From contig VFKE01000206.1 of NCBI GenBank assembly GCA_009885695.1, positions 1-39,860 on the forward strand: 39,860 nt of DNA, read 5' to 3'. Source of the stretch: Verrucomicrobiota bacterium (GTDB taxonomy: Bacteria; Verrucomicrobiota; Verrucomicrobiia; Verrucomicrobiales; Verrucomicrobiaceae). This document shows, one piece after another, positions 24,774 through 32,900 of the stretch (the first letter of the stretch is position 1; each line of letters starts with the position of its first letter). The position numbers were made by a program, and so were the translations under genes. The notes under the pieces are model-generated. The model saw only the letters and a program-made list of their open reading frames with translations. It was not told where the DNA came from and did not search any database.

Positions 24774-26240
24774 GTGAGTCCCCTCGAAATCATCATCCTG
24801 CTGCCGATCCTCGCCGCCCTCGCGGTCTGGCTCGGTGCGCCTGCGCGGTTGACCTCGCTTACGGCGTCACTGGCAGGCCTCGTTTTGACGCTGGTGCTGG
24901 CGGTGCAATATCAATCGCACCCTGGCGGCGGTATGGCCTTCACCTCCGCGCACACGGTGCTGGCACATCCACACATTCAGTTTGCCGTGGGCGCGGACGG
25001 CCTCAGCCTCACGATGGCGTTGCTGACCACGCTCATCACTTCGGCGGCGCTGTGGTCCATCGTGGACAAGGAACGCATCTACTACATCGCCTCGCTGCTG
25101 ATCTCTGCTGGCGCGCTCGGTGCATTTCTCACGACCGACATTTTCTTCATCTACTCCTTCCATGAACTGGCGCTGATCCCAACGCTGCTGATGATCGCGC
25201 TCCATGGCCACGGTGAGGACCGTCGCGCAGTCGCGTGGAAAATCACCATCTATCTTGGCGTCGGCAGCCTGGTGCTGCTTGCGGGGTTGCTCGGCGTCAT
25301 CTGGTATTGCAGCCCGGCATCAGGACTCACGTTTGATCTGCTGGCGCTCAAGCCCTTCGATCCCCAAGGAAAGTTTGCAGCGTATGTCCCGGCAAACTTC
25401 TTCATCTTGCTCATTGGTTTTGGCACCCTGGTCAGCCTGTTCCCCTTCCATGCCTGGGCTGCACCAGCCTATGCCAGTGCCCCGACACCCGTGGCCATGC
25501 TCCACGCGGGTGTCTTGAAGAAGTTCGGTCTCTACGGCCTGATCCGCATCGCGCTGCCGCTCTTTCCTGATGTGATCCTGACTCCGTGGATTCAGCAAGC
25601 CTTGCTGCTCATGCTTCTGGGCAACATCCTCGTAGTCGGTTTCATCACCATCCATCAGCGCCGCCTCGATGAAATGCTGGCGAACTCCAGCGTGATGCAC
25701 ATGGGATATATTTTTCTCGGTCTGGCGGCAGGGAACGCGCTTGGGCAAAACGGCGCGGTCCTGCTGATGTTCGCCCACGGCATTTCCATCGCGCTGCTGT
25801 TCCTCCTCTGCGGAAAACTTCGGAGCAATCTGGGCACGCTCGAGTTCTCCAAACTCGGCGGCCTGGCCACGAACGCACCGTTCCTCAGCCTCATTTTCGG
25901 CTTTGCCACCTTCGCATCCATCGGTTTGCCCGGTCTGGCGAATTTCGCGGGTGAAATCCTCGTCTTTCTCGGCGCATTCCAGTCCTTCGGTGAGCAGGGC
26001 TTCGGCATGATCCATGTTGCCACCATTCTTTCGCTCTGGGGCGTGGTCATGAGCGCGGTCTATATGCTCCGCGCCTACCGGAAAATTTTCTTCGGCGAAG
26101 CCACGACGGGACGGTTCATCACCGATCCCACGACGGCGCAGCGCATACCCATGTTTCTACTGGCCGCCGTGCTGCTGGCCGTCGGCTGCCAGCCCTCCCT
26201 GCTGCTCAACCTTATCCAGAGCGCGATCGGCGCTAAATAA
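24774..26240 (+). CDS. nuoM: NADH-quinone oxidoreductase subunit M
   Basis: A 488-residue antiporter-like proton-pumping subunit. It starts with GTG at 24774 (MSPLEIIILLPILAALAVWL). Signatures: ADGLSLTMALLTTLIT, FFIYSFHELALIPTLLMIALHG with the conserved Glu, LVSLFPFHAWAAPAYASAPTPVAMLHAGVLKKFG, and the Lys/His-containing helix with DEMLANSSVMHMGYIFLG. The later GLPGLANFAGEILVFLGAF segment is typical. The length is close to the family norm (about 500). The gene follows the 33-residue ORF and precedes nuoN by 6 bp. Confidence 0.96.
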   Translation: MSPLEIIILLPILAALAVWLGAPARLTSLTASLAGLVLTLVLAVQYQSHPGGGMAFTSAHTVLAHPHIQFAVGADGLSLTMALLTTLITSAALWSIVDKERIYYIASLLISAGALGAFLTTDIFFIYSFHELALIPTLLMIALHGHGEDRRAVAWKITIYLGVGSLVLLAGLLGVIWYCSPASGLTFDLLALKPFDPQGKFAAYVPANFFILLIGFGTLVSLFPFHAWAAPAYASAPTPVAMLHAGVLKKFGLYGLIRIALPLFPDVILTPWIQQALLLMLLGNILVVGFITIHQRRLDEMLANSSVMHMGYIFLGLAAGNALGQNGAVLLMFAHGISIALLFLLCGKLRSNLGTLEFSKLGGLATNAPFLSLIFGFATFASIGLPGLANFAGEILVFLGAFQSFGEQGFGMIHVATILSLWGVVMSAVYMLRAYRKIFFGEATTGRFITDPTTAQRIPMFLLAAVLLAVGCQPSLLLNLIQSAIGAK

Positions 26241-26246
26241 TCTGTC

Positions 26247-27707
26247 ATGAGCACAATTTCCTTAGAAGTCTTCCTCGGCGCGCTCGCCCTCGTGCTGCTG
26301 CTGGTGGAAACATTCGCCACCGTGCCGCGCAAGCTGATCGCCTATGCCGCCATCGGCGGATTGCTGGCCGCGCTCGTTGCGTTGTTCTTCTGCGCGAAAG
26401 GTGCGGTGCCGCCCACGCTGGTGGAGTTTTACAAGGTGGATTCGCTGGCGCTGTTCTACAAGGGTCTCGCGCTCATCAGCACCATCGCCGTGCTGGTCAT
26501 TGCACTCGAATACACGCCAGTCATCAACCAGTTCGTCTCCGCCGAACCTGAGAAAACCAAAGAAGCCGGTCTCGGCGAATTCTACGCGCTGCCGCTCATT
26601 GTCTGCGTGGGCTTGATGGTCATGGCCTCCGCCGTGGATCTCATTACGATCTTCGTTTCGCTGGAGCTCACCACCGTCAGTTTCTATGTCCTCGTCGCCT
26701 ACATGCGGCGCAGCGCCTCATCGCTCGAAGCCGGAGTGAAGTATCTCATCCTCGGCGCGCTCAGCACCGGTCTGCTGGTCTATGGCATGGCCTGGCTCTA
26801 CGGACTCACCGGTCAGATGACGCTCGCCGGCATCACGGACAAAATCACCCACTGGCAGGGCAGCACCGCGCCGCTGCTCTTTGCCGTCGCGCTGATCCTT
26901 GCCGGACTCGGCTTCAAAGTCGCCGCGGTTCCCTTTCAAATCTGGGTGCCCGATGTCTATCAAGGTGCGCCCACTCCGGTCACGGCCTTTCTCTCCGTCG
27001 GCTCCAAGGCGGCTGGCTTCATCGTTCTTTCCCGCGTTGTGGAGATGTTGCTTGCGAAGGATTCTGCCGTCGCGCCGCAAGTCGTGCAAGTGCTCCTGAT
27101 CATCGCTGGCGCGACCATTCTTTTCGGCAATCTGGCCGCGATCGCCCAGACGAATTTCAAGCGGCTGCTCGGCTACTCCAGCATTTCACATGCCGGCTAC
27201 CTGTTGCTCGCGCTGGCCTGCACGCAGACCGGCGCGCTTGGCTTCACGCCGTCGGAAATCGTGGCCTTCTATCTCGCCACTTATCTGCCGATGACCCTCA
27301 TCTGCTTTCTCCTGCTTGCTGCTGGGCGCGCCCAGGGGATCAGCGAAGACGTCGCCTCCTTCCGCGGACTGGCGCGAACCTCGCCAGTCCTTGGTTTCAC
27401 CCTGACGCTGGCCCTGGCCTCGCTTGCCGGCCTGCCGCTCACCGCAGGATTTTTCGGCAAGTTCTTCGTCTTCTTCAGCGCCACGCTCGAAGGCAATTAC
27501 GCCTCGCTCCTCATCGCCATCATCGGCGCCGCCGCAGGCTTCTATTATTATTTCAAGATCATCCTCGTGATCCATTCCCTTCCGGAAGATCAGCCGCCTG
27601 TCATCCAGCTTTCCGTGCTATCCAAGTGCCTGCTCGGTTTGTTCGCCGCCGCCATCATCGTGATCGGCGTGTATCCTGATGCAGTACGGAACATGCTGGT
27701 GAAGTAG
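26247..27707 (+). CDS. nuoN: NADH-quinone oxidoreductase subunit N
   Basis: A 486-residue antiporter-like subunit of complex I. Key segments: DLITIFVSLELTTVSFYVLVAYM with the conserved Glu, SSLEAGVKYLILGALSTGLLVYG with the conserved Lys, FKVAAVPFQIWVPDVYQGAPTPVTAFLSVGSKAAGF, and NFKRLLGYSSISHAGYLLLAL. The C-terminal GLPLTAGFFGKFFVF and YYYFKIILV stretches are also typical. It is the last nuo gene of the cluster; trpE follows 57 bp later and may be read from the same transcript, since no terminator is evident between them. Confidence 0.97.
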   Translation: MSTISLEVFLGALALVLLLVETFATVPRKLIAYAAIGGLLAALVALFFCAKGAVPPTLVEFYKVDSLALFYKGLALISTIAVLVIALEYTPVINQFVSAEPEKTKEAGLGEFYALPLIVCVGLMVMASAVDLITIFVSLELTTVSFYVLVAYMRRSASSLEAGVKYLILGALSTGLLVYGMAWLYGLTGQMTLAGITDKITHWQGSTAPLLFAVALILAGLGFKVAAVPFQIWVPDVYQGAPTPVTAFLSVGSKAAGFIVLSRVVEMLLAKDSAVAPQVVQVLLIIAGATILFGNLAAIAQTNFKRLLGYSSISHAGYLLLALACTQTGALGFTPSEIVAFYLATYLPMTLICFLLLAAGRAQGISEDVASFRGLARTSPVLGFTLTLALASLAGLPLTAGFFGKFFVFFSATLEGNYASLLIAIIGAAAGFYYYFKIILVIHSLPEDQPPVIQLSVLSKCLLGLFAAAIIVIGVYPDAVRNMLVK

Positions 27708-27764
27708 TGCCTGGCCGTGCTCCAAGGGTGCAATTCCCGTGCCGCGTGCTAACGTCTGCGTCCC

Positions 27765-29276
27765 ATGAACCCGCGCTATCTCCAGCCCGACTTCGAGACT
27801 TTCCAGGCACGAGCCAAGACCGGCAATCTCGTGCCGGTGTGGGTGGAACTGGCGGCGGATTACGAAACGCCGCTCTCGGCATTCCAGCAGATTCACGATG
27901 GCTGCTACAGCTTCCTGCTGGAGAGCGCGGAACTGACACAACATTCGGGACGCTACTCACTGCTTGGCAGCGAGCCGCGATTGATCTTCACCGCGCGCGG
28001 GAACGAGATCGAAATCGAAGAGCGCGGTGCGAAACGCAAGTTCACCGCCCAGAGCGATCCGCTGCGCGAACTCGAAACCATCATGGCGCAGTTCAAGCCC
28101 GCATTGCCCGCGCCCTTGCCCGTGTTTCATGGCGGAGCAGTCGGCTATCTCTCCTACGACATGGTGCGCTTTTTTGAGCCGACGCTGCCGCCACCGAAGA
28201 AGGACGAGCTGGGATTGCCCGACATGGTCTTCATGATCACGGACACCGTGCTCATCTTTGATCACAAGCACCGCAAGCTCACCATCGTGGCGAATGTCTA
28301 CACGCCGGATTTTCCTTCGCTAAAAGACGCGTATGACGCCGCGCAGCAGCGCATCACGCAAACCATCGCGAAGCTCGAAACGCCGCTCAAGGTCAAGGCG
28401 CTCCAAGCCTTCGCACCCGACGCTGCGACGGGTGCGCCCGCGCCGAAGGCCAACACGACGCAGGTGGAATACGAAGCCATGGTGCTCGCGGGCAAAGAAT
28501 TCATTAAAGCCGGCGACATCTTTCAATTTGTGCCCTCACAGCGTTTTGAAACGGAATACACCGGCAGCCCGCTCGATCTTTACCGCGCGCTGCGCCATGT
28601 GAATCCGTCGCCCTACATGTTCTGCCTGCGATTCCCCGATGGTTTCTCGCTGGTCGGCAGTTCACCGGAAGTGCATGTGAAATGTCTCGACGGTATAATC
28701 GAGATTCGTCCCATTGCTGGAACTCGCTGGAGAGGCAAGACTCCCGCCGAAGACGAGGCGCTCGCGCAGGAACTGCTGGCTGATCCCAAGGAACGCGCCG
28801 AGCACATCATGCTGGTCGATCTTGCGCGCAACGATGTCGGTCGCGTCTCCGAATACGGCAGCGTGAAAGTGAATGAGCTGATGATCATCGAGCGTTACTC
28901 GCACGTGATGCACATTGTCTCCAATGTCGAAGGCAGGCTCGCGCCTGACAGCAACGCCTACGACGTGATGCGCGCCACCTTCCCCGCTGGAACCGTGAGC
29001 GGTTCCCCCAAGGTGCGCGCCATGGCGATCATCAATGAACTCGAAAAGAGCAAGCGCTGCGCCTATGCCGGCGCGGTCGGCTACTTCGGGTTCGATGGCG
29101 CATTGGACAGTTGCATCGCGTTGCGCACCTGTGTGTTGAAAGACGGCAAAGCCTTCGTGCAAGCCGGGGCCGGCATCGTGGCGGATTCAGTCCCCACGAG
29201 CGAATACGAGGAGACCGTGAACAAAGCGCGCGGCATGTTGCGAGCGATCCAGCGGGCGAAGGAACTGGGAGTTTAG
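27765..29276 (+). CDS. trpE: Anthranilate synthase component I
   Basis: A 503-residue chorismate-utilising enzyme that makes anthranilate for tryptophan synthesis, using ammonia from a glutamine amidotransferase partner (TrpG) not found here. The N-terminal domain has the tryptophan-feedback region with LLESAE (27915 region). The catalytic domain shows FVPSQRF, SPYMFCLRF, SLVGSSPEVHVK, RPIAGTRWRGKTPAEDE, DLARNDVGRVSEYG, ERYSHVMHIVSNVEG, ATFPAGTVSGSPKVRAM and AGAGIVADS. These fit TrpE better than PabB or isochorismate synthase, chiefly through the LLESAE motif. RPIAGTRWRG has Trp where Arg is usual. The length is normal. Confidence 0.95.
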   Translation: MNPRYLQPDFETFQARAKTGNLVPVWVELAADYETPLSAFQQIHDGCYSFLLESAELTQHSGRYSLLGSEPRLIFTARGNEIEIEERGAKRKFTAQSDPLRELETIMAQFKPALPAPLPVFHGGAVGYLSYDMVRFFEPTLPPPKKDELGLPDMVFMITDTVLIFDHKHRKLTIVANVYTPDFPSLKDAYDAAQQRITQTIAKLETPLKVKALQAFAPDAATGAPAPKANTTQVEYEAMVLAGKEFIKAGDIFQFVPSQRFETEYTGSPLDLYRALRHVNPSPYMFCLRFPDGFSLVGSSPEVHVKCLDGIIEIRPIAGTRWRGKTPAEDEALAQELLADPKERAEHIMLVDLARNDVGRVSEYGSVKVNELMIIERYSHVMHIVSNVEGRLAPDSNAYDVMRATFPAGTVSGSPKVRAMAIINELEKSKRCAYAGAVGYFGFDGALDSCIALRTCVLKDGKAFVQAGAGIVADSVPTSEYEETVNKARGMLRAIQRAKELGV

Positions 29277-29287
29277 CTGGCAGGTCA

Positions 29288-29590
29288 TTACTTCACCAGC
29301 AACGGCATGTTCGCCGTCGCCGCGTGACCTTTGCCGTCCGTGGCGAAGACAAAGACCCGAAAGGACCCCGGTTTGTCCGGCGCTTTAATTTTGGCGCTGT
29401 TGCCGCTGGATTGAATGAGCCCGTCGATCAGTGGCGGCGGAATCTCGCGGCCATCAGATCCAAATTTTTTTGATATCACCAGTGATCTCCCAGCGCATCT
29501 GGAGCATGTCGCCATCGGGATCCGAAGCTTTTACCTGGGCGGTGAATTCCTCCGCTGGCCTCAAGGTCGAGACGCTGCACTTGAACGACT
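29288..29590 (-). pseudogene. C-terminal remnant of a secreted protein, frameshifted
   Basis: Two frames on the minus strand join into one sequence. The upstream part reads FKCSVSTLRPAEEFTAQVKA, SDPDGDMLQMRWEITGDIK; the downstream part reads FGSDGREIPPPLIDG, AKIKAPDKPGSFRVFVFATD, GKGHAATANMPLLVK. They meet in a run of seven A residues (about 29467-29473), where six would keep the frame. The DPDGD...RW and FVFATDGKGHAATANMPL motifs resemble the last 90-100 residues (cadherin/Ig-like) of large secreted proteins common in Verrucomicrobiota. Everything upstream is gone, and the 5' break coincides with an AT-rich repeat at 29590. It lies tail to tail with trpE. Confidence 0.65.
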
Positions 29591-29614
29591 TTAATCCTAA
29601 AAAGGAAAATAGAA
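29590..29614. repeat. AT-rich motif at the broken end of a gene remnant (copy A)
   Basis: TTTAATCCTAAAAAGGAAAATAGAA-like sequence (key parts: AATCCTAA and GGAAAATAGAA). It closely resembles 37182-37205 on the plus strand and 37331-37354 on the minus strand. It lies exactly where recognisable protein homology of the 29288-29590 remnant ends. Confidence 0.5.
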
Positions 29615-29682
29615 AATCACTGCTCGTGAACGCCGATGTCTGATCGACAAGGGAGTGGAGAGCATTTACCGCCCTGGTGAAG

Positions 29683-29710
29683 GCTCACCCGTAGGGTGAG
29701 CGTCTTTTTT
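29683..29710 (+). terminator. Intrinsic terminator-like hairpin
   Basis: A perfect 8-bp stem, GCTCACCC (29683-29690) with GGGTGAGC (29694-29701), has a 3-nt loop and is followed by GTCTTTTTT. This is a good rho-independent form on the plus strand. It lies about 400 bp past the trpE stop with gene remnants between, so it may end a long trpE read-through or belong to a lost gene. Confidence 0.6.
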
Positions 29711-29719
29711 AGTCTTTGA

Positions 29720-29902
29720 ATGCCGCTGGAAGCTGGCTGCTGGACAGCCGGGAGGCCGCTTCTTCGCCGAGCGGGAAACGCAGGCACCCGTTACGCGCGA
29801 AGGCCAGTTGATGTTCTTTGTCACGTCTATGACGAACTCAAGAACCAGTGGGGCTGGAACGGCTATACCACGCGCAAACTCGCTCCGAGCCGCATCTCGT
29901 GA
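29720..29902 (+). pseudogene. Possible short gene remnant
   Basis: Part of this frame (VYDELKNQWGWNGYTTRKLA) reads like genuine protein, unlike the Arg-rich stretch before it. There is no start signal and no recognisable family. It lies in the 700-bp decayed zone between trpE and the FHA genes. Treat it as a weak call. Confidence 0.25.
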
Positions 29903-29943
29903 GAGTGCGGGACAAAATCACATGGCTACATAACTTCCTGTCT

Positions 29944-29974
29944 TCCCGCGCTCTCACGAAGCGCGGCTACGTCT
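29944..29974. repeat. 31-nt repeat, copy at the 3' side of the long FHA gene
   Basis: Aligns without gaps, in the same orientation, to 34399-34429 (about 24 of 31 positions, including GCGGCTACGTCT at the end). The two copies flank the 1420-residue FHA/coiled-coil gene. This copy lies 14 bp past that gene's stop codon. Confidence 0.5.
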
Positions 29975-29988
29975 TTAATTAAATCACA

Positions 29989-32900
29989 CTAGCGACGACC
30001 GCGCGGGACGATTTGCCCGCGACCGCCGGGGCGAATTTGCACGCCCGCTGGCAACTGCTCTTCGATAACCTGTTTATGACGCTGGATCTCCTGCCAGAAT
30101 TGGTTCGCTTCCGGAGAACCTTCAGGCATGGTGGCCAGCTTCGCGTAAAGCTTATCCAGATCGTCGTTCCAAGTGCGGGCGCGGGTGAGCCGGGCCTCAA
30201 GCAGGGCCGCCTCGTGCCGCATGGTTTCAATGGCTTCCTCGTATTTTTTGCGCTGGCCCGCCGCCACTTGTTCGACGTCAGTGTTGAGTGTCCGTAATTC
30301 CTCGTAGCGAGCGCGCTCACGCTTCTCGTTTTCCGTGAGCGATTTGAGTTCTTTCTGCACCGCCGATTTCCTGGCCTCGAGCTGCTCGAGGCTGACTGTC
30401 AGGGCCGTCTGACCTTCCGCCAGTTTCTTCAGTTGGAGTTGGGTGTCGGCACAGGATTGGTCGAGTGACTTGCGGCGACCTTCGAGTTCCTTGATGGTCC
30501 ACTCGGACTTCCGGATATTTTCAGCAACCTCGTCAAGGCGGCGCAGCGCAGCTTCAAAATTATGGTTCTGTTCCGAAAGTTCAGCGTGCCGGATCTGCAC
30601 TTCTGTGAATTTGCGGCTGACAGCCTCATGTCTTGCATGCAGGTCCTCGCTTTTCTTTTCAAGTTGTCGGAGATTTTCTTCGAGGGCGCGTCGCGTTGAA
30701 TCGGTGCTGCTCTGATACTCTTCAAACTCGCGCTTCATTTCCCGGTGCCGGTTCTGATAGTCCGTGACACCGCGTTCCAGCTGCGCCCGCAACTGGCGCA
30801 TGTCACCGATCTGTCGTTCCAGTTCCGTCACGTGTGCGCTGGTGGCGTCGCGCTGTGCGGTGATGGCGGACATGGCCGCGATCATGCTGGCCTGCGCCTC
30901 TTGTGTCTTGTGATATTCGGCCTGCGCCTTGAGCAGGTGTGTCTCTGCACCCTGAAGGGTTTCCAATCGCTCATCGGTCTGGGTGACTTGCGTTTCGAGG
31001 TTTTTCTTCTGCGTCAGCAGTTCGGCCTTGGTGTTGCCCAGCAGCTCGATTTCTTTGCGCGAGTTTTTTGTGAGATTACCAAGCCGGTCTGATTCAAATC
31101 GCGCCGCTTCCACCTCCGAGCGGAGCGCCATGCTTCTGTTCTGCAAGGCCGCCATATCCGTCTGCAAACCGGTGCGCTCAGTCCTGAGGGACTCGAGGTC
31201 TTTGACCAGTTCCCCGTAGCTGGATCTGGCATCCGCATGGGAAACGGTGATGGAATTGAGCTTCGCTTTCTGTTCATCGTGGCCTATCCGGGCCTCATCT
31301 TTTTTGGTTTCCAGTTCGGTAATGGATTGCCGGAGGCTCTTCTCAAGGGATGCCAGGCTGGCATTCTCCGCAGTCAGTCGTCCGCGCATCTGGCTGAGAT
31401 TTTGCTGCTCCGTGGTCAGCCGGGTAACTTGCCCCTGGAATTGTTCGATTTCCGCAATCAACATCGAGTGCTGTTCCCGCGCGTCATGGAGAGCCTCGGT
31501 GGCCTTGGAGACGGCGGTTTCACGTTCGTTCAGCAGCGCCGCCCGTTCCCTCATGCTGGCGTCGGCGGCGGCGTGACGGGCTTCAACCGTCTTCATTTCC
31601 TGTCTGAGCCGATCCTCCTCCGCTTTGCGACCGGCGTTTGCCGCCTCCAAGCGGCGCGCATCGATCACCAGTTTCTGATGTTCAGTCTTGAAAGTCTCAA
31701 GCTCCTTTTGCGAGGCTGCGCGTGATTCCTCGGTTCGTTTGAGCGTTTCAGCCGCCGCCGTGAGGGCTGCATTCTGTTCCAAGAGTTTTGTTTCACGTTC
31801 TTTCAGCGTGACCTCGGCTGCCGCACGGGCTTTTTCGAGATCCTGCACGATGGCGCGGAGACGATCTTCTTCGGATTTGTGGCTGGTGAAGGCTGTGGTT
31901 GCTTTCGCGATCTCCGCACCGAGATCGTGGTGTTTCGATTGCAGCGAGTGGTGGGCGGCCTGAAGGCTTTTGTGTTTTTCCTCCGTCTGTTTAAGTTCCG
32001 CCGCGACTTTGGCCAGCGTAGCCTCGCGCTCGCGCAACTGCTTCTCTTTTTCCAGAAGGGCAGTCCCGGCCTTTGTGTGGGAACTGGTCAATTCTTCCAC
32101 GAGTTTTCCCAGTCTTTGTTCGTCGGACTTGAGGGTGGAAACTGTCGCAGAATGTTGGGCGATCCTGGCGTTTAATTCTTGGTGCTCCGCAGTCTGCTTT
32201 TGCTGCGCGGCCAGATGACTGGAGGGCTCCGCCTCGACTTTTTTCAGCGCCTCGGTTGCCGCGGCCAGGGCCGTGTTTTTTCCCTTTAGTTTTCCTTCGC
32301 AGTCCTTCAGGCCACCCTCGGCGGTCGTGCGGGCTTTTCCGAGTTCCTGCAAGGATGCGCGCAGACGCTGCTCCTCCGTCCTGTGACCATTGATTGTCTC
32401 GGTGATCTTGGCAACTTGGGAGGTGAGTTCTTTCTGCTTGGATTGCAGTTCCTGATGGGCGCTTTGAAGTCCGGCGTTTTTTTCTTCCGTCTTGGCCAGT
32501 GCAGCCTCCCGTTCACGCAGGCTTTTTTCCTTTTCGCGCAGGGTGGACTCGACGCGAGTTTGAGCGCCTGTTTGCACGGCGACGAGGTTTCGCAGGCGTT
32601 GTTCCTCGGATTTGTGACCAGAAACTACTTCCAGCAGTTTGGCCACCTGGGAACTCAAGTCCTTGTGGCGGACGCTGAGTTCCTGATGAACACCCTGGAG
32701 GCCGCTGTGCTTTTCCTCCTTCTGTTTAAGCGCTTCTGCAGTGCTGGCCAGAGTCGCATGCTGTTCTTGCAGTTTGATTTCGCGGTCCTTCAGACCCGCC
32801 TCAGCAGTGGCGCGGGCCTTCTCGAGCTCCTCCAGCGTGGACCGCAGGCGGGTCTCCCTGGCGCTGTGCTCGCTGAGTGATTCTGAAAGCTTCGCAGCCT

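Noticed and set aside
27708..27764. Tryptophan attenuator or leader peptide before trpE
   Set aside because: The 57-bp gap has no short Trp-rich ORF and no terminator/antiterminator pair.
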